Shown here one piece after another: positions 45,806 to 57,015 of a stretch of DNA of 64,000 bases. Within the stretch, counting starts at the first letter, position 1. Every line of letters begins with the position of its first letter. The stretch lies in NCBI GenBank assembly GCA_963969495.1, contig OZ018330.1, positions 48,321,206-48,385,205 on the forward strand, written 5' to 3'. A model generated the notes under the pieces. That model was given only the letters and a program-made list of their open reading frames with translations. It was not told the DNA's origin and did not search any database. This stretch comes from Ceratothoa steindachneri (lineage: Eukaryota; Arthropoda; Malacostraca; Isopoda; Cymothoidae). A program made the translations under genes and the position numbers.

Positions 45806-47634
45806 GAAGTTGTGCATTAAATATAAAACAAAAAGAAAAATTCATGAATTTGTAAAGATTTAACGATACAGAAATAATAAATATATCTTTACAAAGAGCT
45901 ACATTTTCGATCCACATGATTTATCCTTATGTTCCAACATGACTGTGCTAAATCTAACAGACTCGAGTCCCGCTCCACATTCAAAAATTTATACCAGATG
46001 ACGTCACACGATGCTCCCTCCGAATTGCGCGCGAATGTTCTTCTAGGTGCGATAAATTCATTTAAATGATATAATTAGTAAGAAATAAACATCATATTAC
46101 ATTTTAATTTTCATTCTTTCTAATAATTTTTTGCATTTTTATTTTGGATTATACTTTGACCAATTAACGAATATTTACTGGAGACCGTTTATACAGTGCT
46201 GACTTAAAACGGGTAAATTATTCCACTCATATACTCGTATGTCTAATCCGAAATCCAGCACATATCTTCTTTGAATGAGAAAAACACTTCGCTTTTTCTC
46301 AAGCGATACGTATTTATTTATCCTTAATTACCTCTAAACTGCATTTTTGTATGTTTTCGTTCATATTTTTTTTTTCCACCTGGCAAAAGAGATGATAATT
46401 AATGAGGTGAAAAAAAATAGCCAGTTAATTTTCCCGTTCCAAATTTCGGGGCCTTCTCATCTGTGTCTGTCTGAGGTCTATCTAAATAAACTTGGGAAGA
46501 GTTTGGAAGATGCTCAGATAGTGAGGACGAGGGTTTGTATATTCCTGTGTTTTTAAGCATCTGGCCACTTCGTTTGACCTTGCTTACAAGGGCTCTAAAA
46601 GGCACCTCGCTAGCCTCAAGGGTCAACAAGATTTGTTGCTGGAGGTCTTGTCGACTATTAATTTTTTTATTCCTGTATTTCCTTTTTTTTTTCCTTTCCT
46701 TCATTTTATACACCACCGTTCATGAATAAACATTAGTTTCTGAAGAATAATAGTGCAAATTGACTCGAATGAACAATAGAAAATCTCATTTTTGCCCAAA
46801 TGACTAATAGTGGGTCCAGTTTATGAAAATGTGAAGAAGATGGGGTAGAAAACAGAAAATATGAAAGTAAATGTAAGAAAAGTACAAGCATTTATAGTTA
46901 GTGGAATATATTTTGTTTAATAAGCGATCGTTGCAAGAATATCAGCTCTATAAAGCGAGTAATAGAATTAACCTGACCTAACCTAAACAAGGGAAATTCT
47001 AACCAACCACGCTAATACTAAAACAACCTTATCGTAATTTCTGAAAATTTGGTAAGCAACATCAAACACACCTATTTTAATTGGGTTATTTTCAGATTGA
47101 TCCATTTAAACAATAAGGGATCAGTTTTGCCCCCTTGAAAAATAGCGGTCCTGCGTTATTTGGAACCGCTATTCTTCAAAAGGTCATAAGCATCGATAGC
47201 GATGAAACAGCTCTTAGTTATTGAGAGGCAGTAAAGGTCAAGGAGCTACGGAATCCCTGTGATTTATTCAGCGCTCCATCCGGCCCCAGCGTAGCCTCTC
47301 CTCCTTCCTTCTGACGGGCGACAATAACTCTTGATTGAAGTTGCGTAGCCCTTAAACAATCAATAATCAATCAATCAATCCCTGAGATTTGGCTTAGCCG
47401 TCTGGAAATGGTGATTCCAATTTAAATGAAGTTGAGCTACAAGGAATGTGGTTACTCGCCGGATGGAGTTCCAATTCGCGACATCATGACGCTGCCATAC
47501 GCTGTATATATCCTCGGTTCGGATACCACGTTAAATTGTTATAGGATTCCTGTATTGGATTAGTCTGTGAAAAACTACTGCCTTTACCCCCTACGTGACT
47601 AGTTCATAAAATTAACCAACAAAAGAGAACGTTA
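45802..47634. other. Unassigned, one protein-like open frame
   Basis: Mostly AT-rich. A 105-codon minus-strand frame (46716-46399) includes RQDLQQQILLTLEASEVPF and looks less compositionally biased than its neighbours, but I do not recognise it and see no splice sites or partner. It may be an unidentified repeat. A short TTAGG-like run (ACCTGACCTAACCTAA) occurs near 46972. Confidence 0.35.
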
Positions 47635-47930
47635 ATGCAAAACAAAGTCAACACGCCTAAGTCGCGTGCTCTCAATTATTCTGACTAACGACCTTACGAC
47701 TTTCAAAACGTTCAATAATTCCTGAACTAAACATTAAAGGACCTAGACATTATATCATTCGAATGAGAATGTAAAACAACATTAGGGTTTCAAATTTAGT
47801 TAGAATCGGATGAATAGTTACGATGTAATTACCAAAAGAACCCATTGAAAAGTAAAATGGTTACCATCCGACCCGCCGACCTATGGACCGACATAGTAAC
47901 TTTTTTTAGTCGCACGCGACTAAAAAAAAC
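47635..47930 (+). repeat. Dispersed repeat family D, copy 4, with terminal hairpin
   Basis: GCAAAACAAAGTCAACACGC, AAGTCGCGTGCTCTCAATTA, TTCAATAATTCCTGAACTAA, GAATGTAAAACAACATTAGG and a right end GACCTATGGACCGACATAGT. It ends in a hairpin at 47901-47929: TTTTTTTAGTCGC, an AC loop, GCGACTAAAAAAA. Non-coding. Confidence 0.9.
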
Positions 47931-48918
47931 ATCCAGGATATAAGCACTACAACAGGCTTCTTAAGCCATACATAATAAGACTGGCAGAGGAACAAGAAGT
48001 TCAGACCACCGAGAAGAACGCAAAAGCATTGAGCCTTAAATAGAGCTGTGATGCAACAGGACGTGGCACAGATCAAAGGCATAGACGGGGATAAACGTGT
48101 TCTAATGGACCAAATTCATTTACGGTGATGAGAAACGGTTCCCAACTTACGTGTAAAGTAGACCATTTAGATCGTTTTGCGAAGTCCCCGTCAAGAGAGG
48201 TTGGCTGAAATTGGGAGAGATGTTAGTTATCGTCGGCTCTAGTGTTTACTAGTTTTTATTAGCGTTTACTAGCAATCAAAAATCATGGCAATATTTTGGC
48301 AATTTTTAAAAATTGCATCGTTGGAATCAACTTATATTTGTCAAGTTTAACATAAAATTCTACAGTATTTTAAATTAAATTTAGCGTCAGGGGGAATACG
48401 TACTCGTATAATATACACACAATTATTATTGATTAGAAGTTCATTAAAGGAGGACAACTTTAAGAGCATTCCGAGAGCTTTCGTTTTTTATTAATAGTTT
48501 TCCAAGAAACAAGTGTCACTTCATTTAGTAGTTTTATGATTACTTTTTATTATTTAGGTGGTAATATTAAGAAGTATGGGAGGAAATTTAAAACGCGCTT
48601 TAAAATCTAAATTAAATATACTATTTTATATTAAATACACGGATTCCGCGTTAAACTGTAGCTCCTTCTAAATGAATCATTAGCTGAAGAGCAGCTACAA
48701 AATATAATACCTTACCTTTGCCGTGTAACCATAATTAATTAAAATTACAGTTTAAAAACAATTAAAATTATCGTACACATATGCACGCACACGCAACATA
48801 CCCATACACATGAACCCTGAGAGTAAATAAATATAAACTCGTAAATGTTATCGCTCAGTCGTCCCTGCTGATGGGAGCAGGAAGGGGGAGGGAACGCTCT
48901 CCGAGTGAAGGTGGGGAC
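47931..48918. other. No feature recognised
   Basis: AT-rich sequence without long frames, tandem repeats or element motifs. Confidence 0.45.
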
Positions 48919-49003
48919 GTGAACTGTAGCTTATTCGTAAGAGCGGTCACCTGAACAGGGAAGAGCACTCGATAGCATAGGTTCGAACCCCCTCATTTTT
49001 CAC
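48919..49003 (+). repeat. tRNA-like sequence, possible SINE or tRNA pseudogene
   Basis: An A-box-like TGTAGCTTATTCGTAAGAGC and a perfect B-box GGTTCGAACCC (48980-48990) are spaced as in a tRNA. The outer ends GTGAACT and TTTTCAC pair at about five of seven positions like an acceptor stem. The anticodon and T stems pair poorly, so it is probably a SINE head or tRNA pseudogene rather than a working tRNA. Confidence 0.45.
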
Positions 49004-50185
49004 TATCATTCACGAGTGAAATCGTTTATTATTATTTTATCCCGTCTGCTATCTCCCTTTTTTCTTCTTTAATCATGTTTGATGCTTGTTTGGGTTGATT
49101 AAAAGATGAAACTAGTGGCGAGTGAATCCTTATTATTCCTATGCGTTATTGAGTATGGTACTCGTATGTGCTGACTATGAGTCGTCAATGTTAAAAGTAC
49201 GCATAAACTCAAATTAATGATTTTTGGAATTTCCGGATCTAAGGTCGTGCAGAGTACAATTATAATAATCATGGGAAGAGTACAATTTAGGCAAAATTCA
49301 AAGTTTAGCAAAGAAAATGAGGAACTGGCAATAAAGGAACAAACGAAATACAGCGAGGATAATAAAAGCAAACTATAGGTGTAGAAAGTGATTTAAACAC
49401 ATCGAAGAGTTACTTAAATTCTGCAGGATTATCGATTTCGTGATATCACGAACTTACTGAAGATCGAGCGCCATTATGCAACGAAATCTGGCAAATGGTT
49501 GGATTGAATTTCAAGACGCATTGTGTCGGACGTTTTGGATGTATATCGAAGCAATATTTTGAAAATGTACTCATTTATTTTTTATTAAAGCAAATTTGGT
49601 TACCTCTGCCCAAAACATTTGAAGAGAGGGTGCCATAGAAAGGGGTAAATTTAGGATAAAACTAAAAGTGTGTGGAAAATAATCCGAATAACTGACACAG
49701 GAAGCTACTTAAGGTTGGTTGTGGGAAATAATGCAACAGCAAACTGCATTAGCCCAGATTGCTGTCGGGACGGAACGTTGTGAAACTTCATGGACAAGCA
49801 CTGACCAAAGAACCTGGAATTTCAAGTGTAAATGATTGGAGACGGAGAAGACTTTGGTTGAAGTAGAGGGTGCGTGCGGGGGTTCGGATTCACTCCTTTA
49901 TTTTATTCATCTGAAAAATTCTGATTTTTCGAATAATTTTCAAAAGGTTTCTAAAGTCTTCTATTAAATCATTTCTCCTATTTTGTACTAACTTACTTCA
50001 TGTGGTGTTAAATATACCCCACTGGCCTCATCATTTTCTTTTATTTTACCTATACTTTGAAACTTATTGAAGATCTTTACTTTTCTAATTTCATCCTTTA
50101 CCCCTCTTTAGTGCCTTTTACCTAAGAGGAAATAAACTTATCATCGTCTGAGAGTCAAAGGTGGTGAGACATAACCTGCGCTTAC
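49004..50185. other. Unassigned sequence downstream (minus sense) of the candidate exon
   Basis: AT-rich, consistent with intron. No further exon-like segment with splice signals and codon bias could be recognised. Confidence 0.4.
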
Positions 50186-50272
50186 CTGCTGGATGGGGAT
50201 CTCGTCATCATCCTCGGGGATCCAGTAAGACTGGTGTCCATCGCCCTCACTCCAAGAGGGGCGATTGTTGGC
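50186..50272 (-). CDS. Candidate internal exon of a host gene, 29 codons
   Basis: An 87-bp segment bounded on the minus strand by a pyrimidine-rich acceptor (TTTGCTTTCTCATTCCAG) and a strong donor (GTAAGC after CAG). It is open in phase 0, exactly 29 codons, and reads ANNRPSWSEGDGHQSYWIP then EDDDEIPIQQ. Third positions are mostly C or G, in contrast with the AT-rich flanks, which is what a conserved coding exon in such a genome looks like. A second frame is also open but has no such bias. I do not recognise the protein. It is acidic and polar, without motif. It is the only segment in the window that looks like an intact non-transposon coding exon. Confidence 0.6.
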
Positions 50273-50864
50273 CTGGAATGAGAAAGCAAAGAATTAAACT
50301 CCCAATGGAAAGAGAGAAACTCTTCTCCCATTTCACTTCTCCGAGGTTAAAACAGATGGTCAATAGCAGCGAGGGGATTTAAGTGCGAAATGCGACATGA
50401 GGGGAAGAGATAGCGTGTGTGTGTGTGTGTTCGTCTATGTATTTAACATTGAGAACAGGATTTTTCTTCTTACTCACCAATTTTGAATGCGTTGTACAAT
50501 AAAAAACCTTTTTCTTTCCCACACTTTCTTAATTTTGTGAGTGAAGCGAACAAGCGCAGCAGGCCTACCAAAAAACGCCCGTAGGGCAGATTTTTGCTAG
50601 TGAGAATAATGGAATAGAAGAAAATCGGACCAAATTTAACACGGATCTTTTGAACATCATGCGTACATTCTTCCTGGTGGGAATGGGGTGGTCTAAAGTA
50701 ATGCTTTTAACTCTTCCATTAAAATTTGAAATACCTGTATACATTTATTCTCGTTTGCATGTAATTCCTAATGATTTGGTTGGGTTTTTCTTTTGTAATT
50801 TATAAATTGGCTCAACACGTCTGTATCTCGTTAGCGCGAAAGCCTAGCTTTTCATCGTATTATA
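50273..50864. other. Probable intron or intergenic sequence
   Basis: Lies upstream of the candidate exon in minus sense. It contains a short (GT)n run near 50415 and no recognisable gene. Confidence 0.45.
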
Positions 50865-51335
50865 TCAAAAGCTCAATCCTTGTTTTGAAAGGTTACCGTT
50901 AATAAACTTTGAAAATTAAAAAATCAATCCTTGTTTGGAGAGGTTAACGTTAATGAATTTTGAAAATTAAAAGCTCAATCCTTGTTTGGAGAGGTTACCG
51001 TTAATATACTTTGAAAATTAAAAGCTCAATCCTTGTTTGGAGAGGTTAACGTTAATTAACTTTGAAAATTAAAAGCTCATCCTTGTTTGGAGAGGTTACC
51101 GTTAATAAACTTTGAAAATTAAAAGCTCAATCCTTTTTTGGCGAGGTTAACGTTAATTAACTTTGAAAATTAAAAGCTCATCCTTGTTTGGAGAGGTTAC
51201 CGTTAATAAACTTTAAAAATTAAAAGCTCAATTCTTGTTTGGAGAGGTTACCGTTAATTAACTTTGAAAATTAATAGCTCAATTCTTGTTTGGAGAGGTT
51301 ACCGTTAATTAACTTTGAAAATTAATAGCTCTGCT
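50865..51335 (+). repeat. Minisatellite, 51-bp unit, about nine copies
   Basis: Unit contains AAGCTCAATCCTTGTTTGGA, GAGGTTACCGTTAATAAACT and TTGAAAATTA. Successive GGTTA(A/C)CG words start at 50942, 50993 and 51044, giving 51 bp; a few units have 50 bp. Units alternate between TTACCG and TTAACG. Confidence 0.93.
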
Positions 51336-51464
51336 AATATATTTATCAATAGATTTAATTCCCTAATTTGTATCTCTAACAGAAGTGTTTTGCTATTTTT
51401 TATGCCTGCAAACTCAATATTGGGAGCATCTCGTCCACCATTTATAGGAATGTTGAAGTGACAG

Positions 51465-51920
51465 CGATTTCTTTCCTTGCTCTTTAGGTTACTTAATTAA
51501 AGGATTGATGGGTGGGAAAGTGATTTATTTGCCTGGTCTTTGAGGTTACTTAAAGGACTGATGGGATGCAAGTGATTTCTCTCCAAGCTCTTTGAGGTTA
51601 TTTAAAAGAATGATGGGTGTGAGAGCAATTTATTTGCCTGTTTTTTGAGGTTACTTAAAGGACTGATGGGGTGAAAGTGATGTCTCTCCATGCTCTTTGA
51701 GTTTACTTAAAAGAATGATGGGGGTGAGAGCGATTTATTTGCCTGGTATTTCAGGTTACTCAAAGGAATGATGGAGTGAGAGCGATTTCTTTCCTTGCTC
51801 CTGGAGGTTACTTAAAGGACTGATGGGGGAGGGCGATTTCATTCCTTGCTCTTTGAGGTTACTTAAAGGACTGATGGAGAAGAGCGATTTCTTTCTCTGC
51901 TCTTTGAGGTTACGAGGTTT
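51465..51920 (+). repeat. Minisatellite, about 52-60-bp unit, about eight copies
   Basis: Unit contains TTTGAGGTTACTTAAAGGAC, TGATGGGG and GAGCGATTTCTTTCCTTGCT with length variation between units. The 64-codon frame over its end is a repeat artefact. Confidence 0.9.
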
Positions 51921-52294
51921 TAGTGTATTTATTGACGATCAAAGAGTCAACAAATCACCAATTTATTTCCTGGTTCGTGAGATTCGTGAAAGGCTTTTTC
52001 ATTTTTCATTGGAGTGATTTTTTTTAATGATAAAAATGTATTTATTGATCGTTTTATCAGACATTTATTTTCTCTTAACGATGTGTTTTACTTGCGCGAG
52101 TTGTATTCTGAGATCTTGTGTGTTGTAGACATAATTCATCTTGGTCGTTATGAAATACCTCTTTACCTTTCACACGTGAGGTTAAGTTGCAATTGAACTT
52201 CAACTTCCTAATTGTTGCATGGACCACTAGCAAAAGGGGGTGATATAAAATTCCCACAGCATGCAACAGCTTCCTTTCACTCTAACCTGCTCCT

Positions 52295-52575
52295 CCAGGT
52301 TTTAGCGCCTGTAGACATGTGTTAAGTAAGAAACAATCTTTTCAACTGAACTGTTGATACTTTAGCGCCTATAGATACTTTTAGTAATAAGCAATCTTTT
52401 TACACCAATTGTTCTTCCTGTAGTATCTGTAGACACTTTTTCAGCAACCAGCACTCTTTACAACTGAACTATTTATAGTTTAATGCCTGTAGACGCGTTC
52501 TTAGTAATCGGCAATATTCTCAACTGAACTCTTCTTCATACTGCAGCGCCTGTAAACACTTTTATAGTAACCAGC
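52295..52575 (+). repeat. Minisatellite, about 60-70-bp unit, four to five copies
   Basis: Diverged unit with TTTAGCGCCTGTAGACACTT, TTAGTAA, GCAATCTTTT and CAACTGAACT. Confidence 0.85.
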
Positions 52576-53884
52576 GATACCATATTACGATTATTATTTT
52601 AATTACAATTATTGCACTAAATATTTGCAATGATTTCTCCTTAGCTATCACGTTTCTCCAAAATATACATTTATGTACAGAATTCTTGTACTTACATACA
52701 TTTCCGAGTTTTAATGTGCACGAGAACCACTTCCTCTTGTTCTTGAAACTATTATTTGTTAAAGGATATTCTGTCCTTGCTCTTTATTTTTGTATTTATT
52801 ATGAATAAAATGAACCCTAAACAAACGAGAGCATTTCCAGCTAAATGTGTTTAAAAGAAAGGTGTGAAAAACTGGTAAAATTAGGGAGGGGAGAAATATG
52901 TGGGAGGTAAATAACACATTTACTTAGGTGCTAGTAATCAGGTGGGTACGCAGCTCTTCCACCATTCCCCCCTTTCTCTGACGAATCCAGGTCTCTTTCA
53001 AGGGCTAGGGATCACGAAATAGTAAGAAAGGAATCGAGGCTGAAGCTCCTACCCCCCACCCCCTCCCCTGAGGGGGGTCATCAAAGTTATTAACACAGAG
53101 AGGAATCTTTTGTGTCATTAACTGAATTAACCGAACGAATCCTTTCAATTTAAACCATTTTAAGACGTCCTTTCAAAAAGTCCATCCGGATGATATTTCA
53201 TTTCGAGAGGAGGATCAGCCCTTTACAAAGACCAAAATTGCCATAAAGGTTTTAGGGGTATTCCAATTTATAACAAATTCATCTTTTACGTTCAGGATAA
53301 ATGGGCCCCAAACCAATTAAATCCTGAATCGCGTCTTCTTTATTAAAAGGACCGAATCGAGAGCGAAAGAGAAGCGAGCAAGAAAATGAGATTTGCAGGA
53401 AGTATGATGGAATAGAACATATCAGAATGGAAAAGATTTTAGTTTTAGAGGGGAGAGAGGGGGGAAATTACCAAAAAATGGTGTTTCGAAATTAATTAAG
53501 AAAAAAATATATATGAAGGATAAATAGATGGATGATAAAAGAGGAAAAAGGGAGAAATGAGGGAAAGTAATGGGGTCAACCATACTGGGATAGGGTGGTG
53601 TGTGTAAAAGTATCAACCGATTTTTCTAGGCGGTTTGAGATATGTTGGAATTGCACGAAATTTTGAAACATCAGAGTGGAGAAGGCACCATTTGCGGTTT
53701 TAATTCAACTATCGGTAGATCTTGAAACAGATCTACTAAGAAGGAATCCCCCCCACAAAAAATAAAAATAAAACACAACAAAAAAACAATAATTAAAAGA
53801 AATAAAAACTCATATTTAGCTGTTAAAAAACACTCACAATTAAAAGGTTTCATACACAGTTTGAGGTAGTTTAAATACATGCCA
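52576..53884. other. Unassigned sequence
   Basis: AT-rich with a GC-richer patch at about 52950-53090 (C/G homopolymer runs). No gene recognised. Confidence 0.45.
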
Positions 53885-54380
53885 CTTATATAGGGATTTT
53901 TTTTATCCGATTTACTCGATAATGGAATATAGATATTTACTCGACTTACATGATATTTGAATAGGGATTTTTACCCGATTTACAAGATGTTAGAATAGGG
54001 ATTTTTACCTGATTTATAAGATATTTAAATAATTATTTTTATCCACTTTCCAGGATATTATAATAGGTATTATGACCCGATTTACCCGATAATTGAATAG
54101 AGGTTTTACCAGATTCATACGGTATTTTAATAGGGATTTTTACACGATTTACACGATATTTGAATAAGGATTTTTACCCGATATACAGGATATTTGAATA
54201 GGGATTTTCATCCGATTTACAAGTTATTAAAATAGGAATTTTAACTCGATTTACACGATATTTAAAGAGGCATTTTTTCCTAATTTACTCAATTTTTGAA
54301 GATGGATTTTTACCACATTTTCAATATATTTGACTAGGGATTTTTACTCAATCTATACAATATTTGAATAATTTTAGTGA
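53885..54380 (+). repeat. Minisatellite, about 34-bp unit, about fourteen copies
   Basis: Unit like TAGGGATTTTTACCCGATTT followed by ACACGATATTTGAA, increasingly diverged to the right. Confidence 0.92.
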
Positions 54381-54879
54381 TAAGTTAAATGCCGCATATT
54401 CACTCAAAGTCCCCCTGAGCCCAAACTAGTTTATTCCAGTAACATTAAAAATGAATTGAACCCAAATCATAAGTTTGACTAAAGATAGGAAAAATAATAT
54501 TTATTTTGTCATGGGGCCATTTTAGCAATTATAGCTGTGAAACATTCGTCCTAGTTATTCTCTTAACTTGGCCGGTGTGGTTACTAGAAATTTTGTTCCG
54601 TCTTTCTTCTAGTACATCCACAAGTTGCCATTATTCGTTGATATTTTTGTGGGCTTTAGGTTTAGGGTTTTTGATTGCCACCCCGTACCGGGTGCATGGT
54701 GTAACAGTCCTGTTACAACTGAAACCTGGAGGAGCCGAACACTCTCCCTACCCCAGTGCCCGCAATTGTGCGCCCTCCCTCACCCAATAATGCGGGAAGA
54801 ACTGCGACTATATATCCTCAACCCATTTTTACTTCCTTCATCCTTTCCACTTTCCCTATAGATCTATCCTTACTAAATT
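54381..54879. other. Unassigned sequence between two minisatellites
   Basis: A GC-richer part at about 54655-54800 has overlapping frames (54506-54790 and 54625-54861) with no recognised domain. Confidence 0.4.
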
Positions 54880-55378
54880 TATGCGTGATACGCCCTTGTT
54901 GTTCTTCCGTTTTATGCGTGATACGCCCTTGTTGTTCTTCCGTTTTATGCGTGATACGCCCTTGATTTTCTCGCGCTTTATACTTGATACGCCTTTGTTC
55001 TTCTTGCGCTTTATGCGTGATACAGCCCTTATTCTTCTTGCGCTCTTTGCCTGATACACCCTTGTTGTTTTTGCGCTTTATGCCCAATAGGCCCTTCTTC
55101 TTCTTGAGCTTTATGCGTGAAATGCCCTTTTTCTTGCGCTTTGTGCGTGATACGTCCTTGTTCTTCTTGTGGTTTATTCCTGATACGTCCTTGTTCTTTT
55201 TGCGGAATGTGCGTGATACAGCCCTTGTTTTTATTTCGCTTCGTGCATGATTCGCCCTTGTTCTTCTTGCGCTTTGTGCGTGATACGCCCTTGTTCTTCT
55301 TGCGCTTTGTGCGTAATACACCGTTGTTCTTTTTGCGAATTGTGCGTGGTACGCCCTTGTTGTTCTTGCACTTTAGAT
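54880..55378 (+). repeat. 33-bp minisatellite, about fifteen copies, open in several frames
   Basis: Unit TTATGCGTGATACGCCCTTG then TTGTTCTTCTTGC. Because the unit is 33 bp (11 codons), frames stay open across the array on both strands, giving a 167-codon minus frame with repeated RKKNKGVS/QGRITHK words and two 88-codon plus frames. The first three units are nearly identical; later ones vary. No start context, splice sites or flanking coding sequence support a real protein. Confidence 0.9.
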
Positions 55379-56119
55379 TATGAGGAAAAACGTCGTATCT
55401 AAAACTTTAAATCCAACTGCAACCATGCTTTGAAATAAATATTCCTTACTGATATGTGAATCAACTTTAACCCTCCTTACAATGCTACACGAAACAGCTG
55501 GTAATAATTTGGAATTCCTTTCGCTTCTTGGGGCACTTTTCACTGTTACAAAGAGAATAAAGAAAGCATTGAATGCTTGTGGCATGTTAAGTTCGATAGA
55601 CTTCTATGGTATGAAATAGTTCCCCCAAAATATTGCCTAAATAAGAAAGAAATCTGTCAAAAATTAACAAATGAAGTAAATCAAATCAACTCAAATCTCC
55701 CCAAACTAGGTTTTTATCTTTAATATTTTCTACGACTGCCCAGTTCAATAAAGAGATAGAAAGAGAGGGATATAATAATCGATGAACAAATTGGATTAAG
55801 CTCGCCGGGAAGCCGAATAAGTTAATTACCCTCAAATACACGAGCAAAACCTTAAATTGGTTTTTTATTGAAAATAAGATTAATCAGGGAACCTGATTAG
55901 AACTTTGATTGCCATAAGTGCTTAAAAAGATGGACAGAAAGTAAATGGATTGAAAATATTAAAGTGAAATAATAAGTATCATAAATAGTTCATCTATTCG
56001 TCCAGAAGAACATATTCAGTCATCTCAATTAATGCGTCAGTTTTTTAATGTTTATCATTATTTTATGGATATGAAATAAAAAAACTCATGTAAGATATTG
56101 ATATTGAAAAAAAGTATTA
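55379..56119. other. No feature recognised
   Basis: AT-rich; a 70-codon minus frame (55585-55373) is not recognised. Confidence 0.45.
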
Positions 56120-57015
56120 ATTATTACTTAAGAAGTAATATAATTTTCACCAGTTTATATCAAGAGTCTCTATCTTCGTACTAACTTTACAATAACGTTT
56201 TTGAAATCGTTTAACTTTGATTAATAAGTTATTTTAAGTTGTTTTGACTTCTTCTGATGTTGTCATCTTCATTCTTTTTAGGTGATTCGCTAAACTACTC
56301 AAAAAATAATAATCTATTGGGGCTAAGTTGGTTGAATATGGACAATGAATCATCAGTTAGCAATCGTAATTTTTAAGCTTTTGTATGCTATATCTTGCGA
56401 TATGATATCATGCGTTGCCTTTATGAAATAGCGCTATTCTTCTATTAATCAATAGTGAGATTTCTTTTTTAATGATTCATATAAACGCCCCAAATGAGCA
56501 TATAAAACCTCTTTGGTGATGGTCTGATTTAGGTTAAGAACTTCAAAATGGATTATGCCATTCATATCCTACCAAATGCAAAAGAGAATCTTTCGTGGAT
56601 GTCACCCCAATTTCGGCTGGGCTATTGGTTATCCCTAGAACTAATCCATTGTTTAGAACGTTTAATATTATTGTACATAACCCATTTTTCGTCAAATGTA
56701 ACAATCTACTGAACAATGGTTCACATTTAGTCGAGAGATTAAAATATATTTTTCTTTGTTGCATGTGTACCTCTGACAAATACTTATGACTAATGGAATT
56801 TGTTGAATGTAGTTTTTCAACAGTTACAACATTTACAATCGGATTTTCTTGCACTGTAATTTTTTTAAAGATCTTGATCAAATTCCATAGGGCTCCTGAA
56901 CGGAGTTCATCTTTGAGACTAACGTTTGCCCTAGCGAAAATCTGGAACAATTTTGGCCCTGATTCATACCAAATGTTCATTCGCTCCATACTTGCCACGA
57001 ACTTTCGGCTGTATA
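56120..57015 (-). pseudogene. mariner-type transposase pseudogene
   Basis: The minus strand gives a 151-codon frame (56998-56543) with ANVSLKDELRSGAL, the end of the mariner N-terminal helix-turn-helix region, then VEKLHSTNSISHKYLSEV and CEPLFSRLLH. Downstream, in shifted frames, come INRRIALFHKGNA (the second catalytic Asp region, Asp lost), CPYSTNLAPIDYYFLSSLAN (the third Asp region, kept as PIDYY) and MTTSEEVKTT. The first catalytic block (GDEKW in relatives) is replaced by unrelated residues. The order and spacing fit a full-length mariner ORF of about 340 residues. No terminal inverted repeats were identified. Confidence 0.8.
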
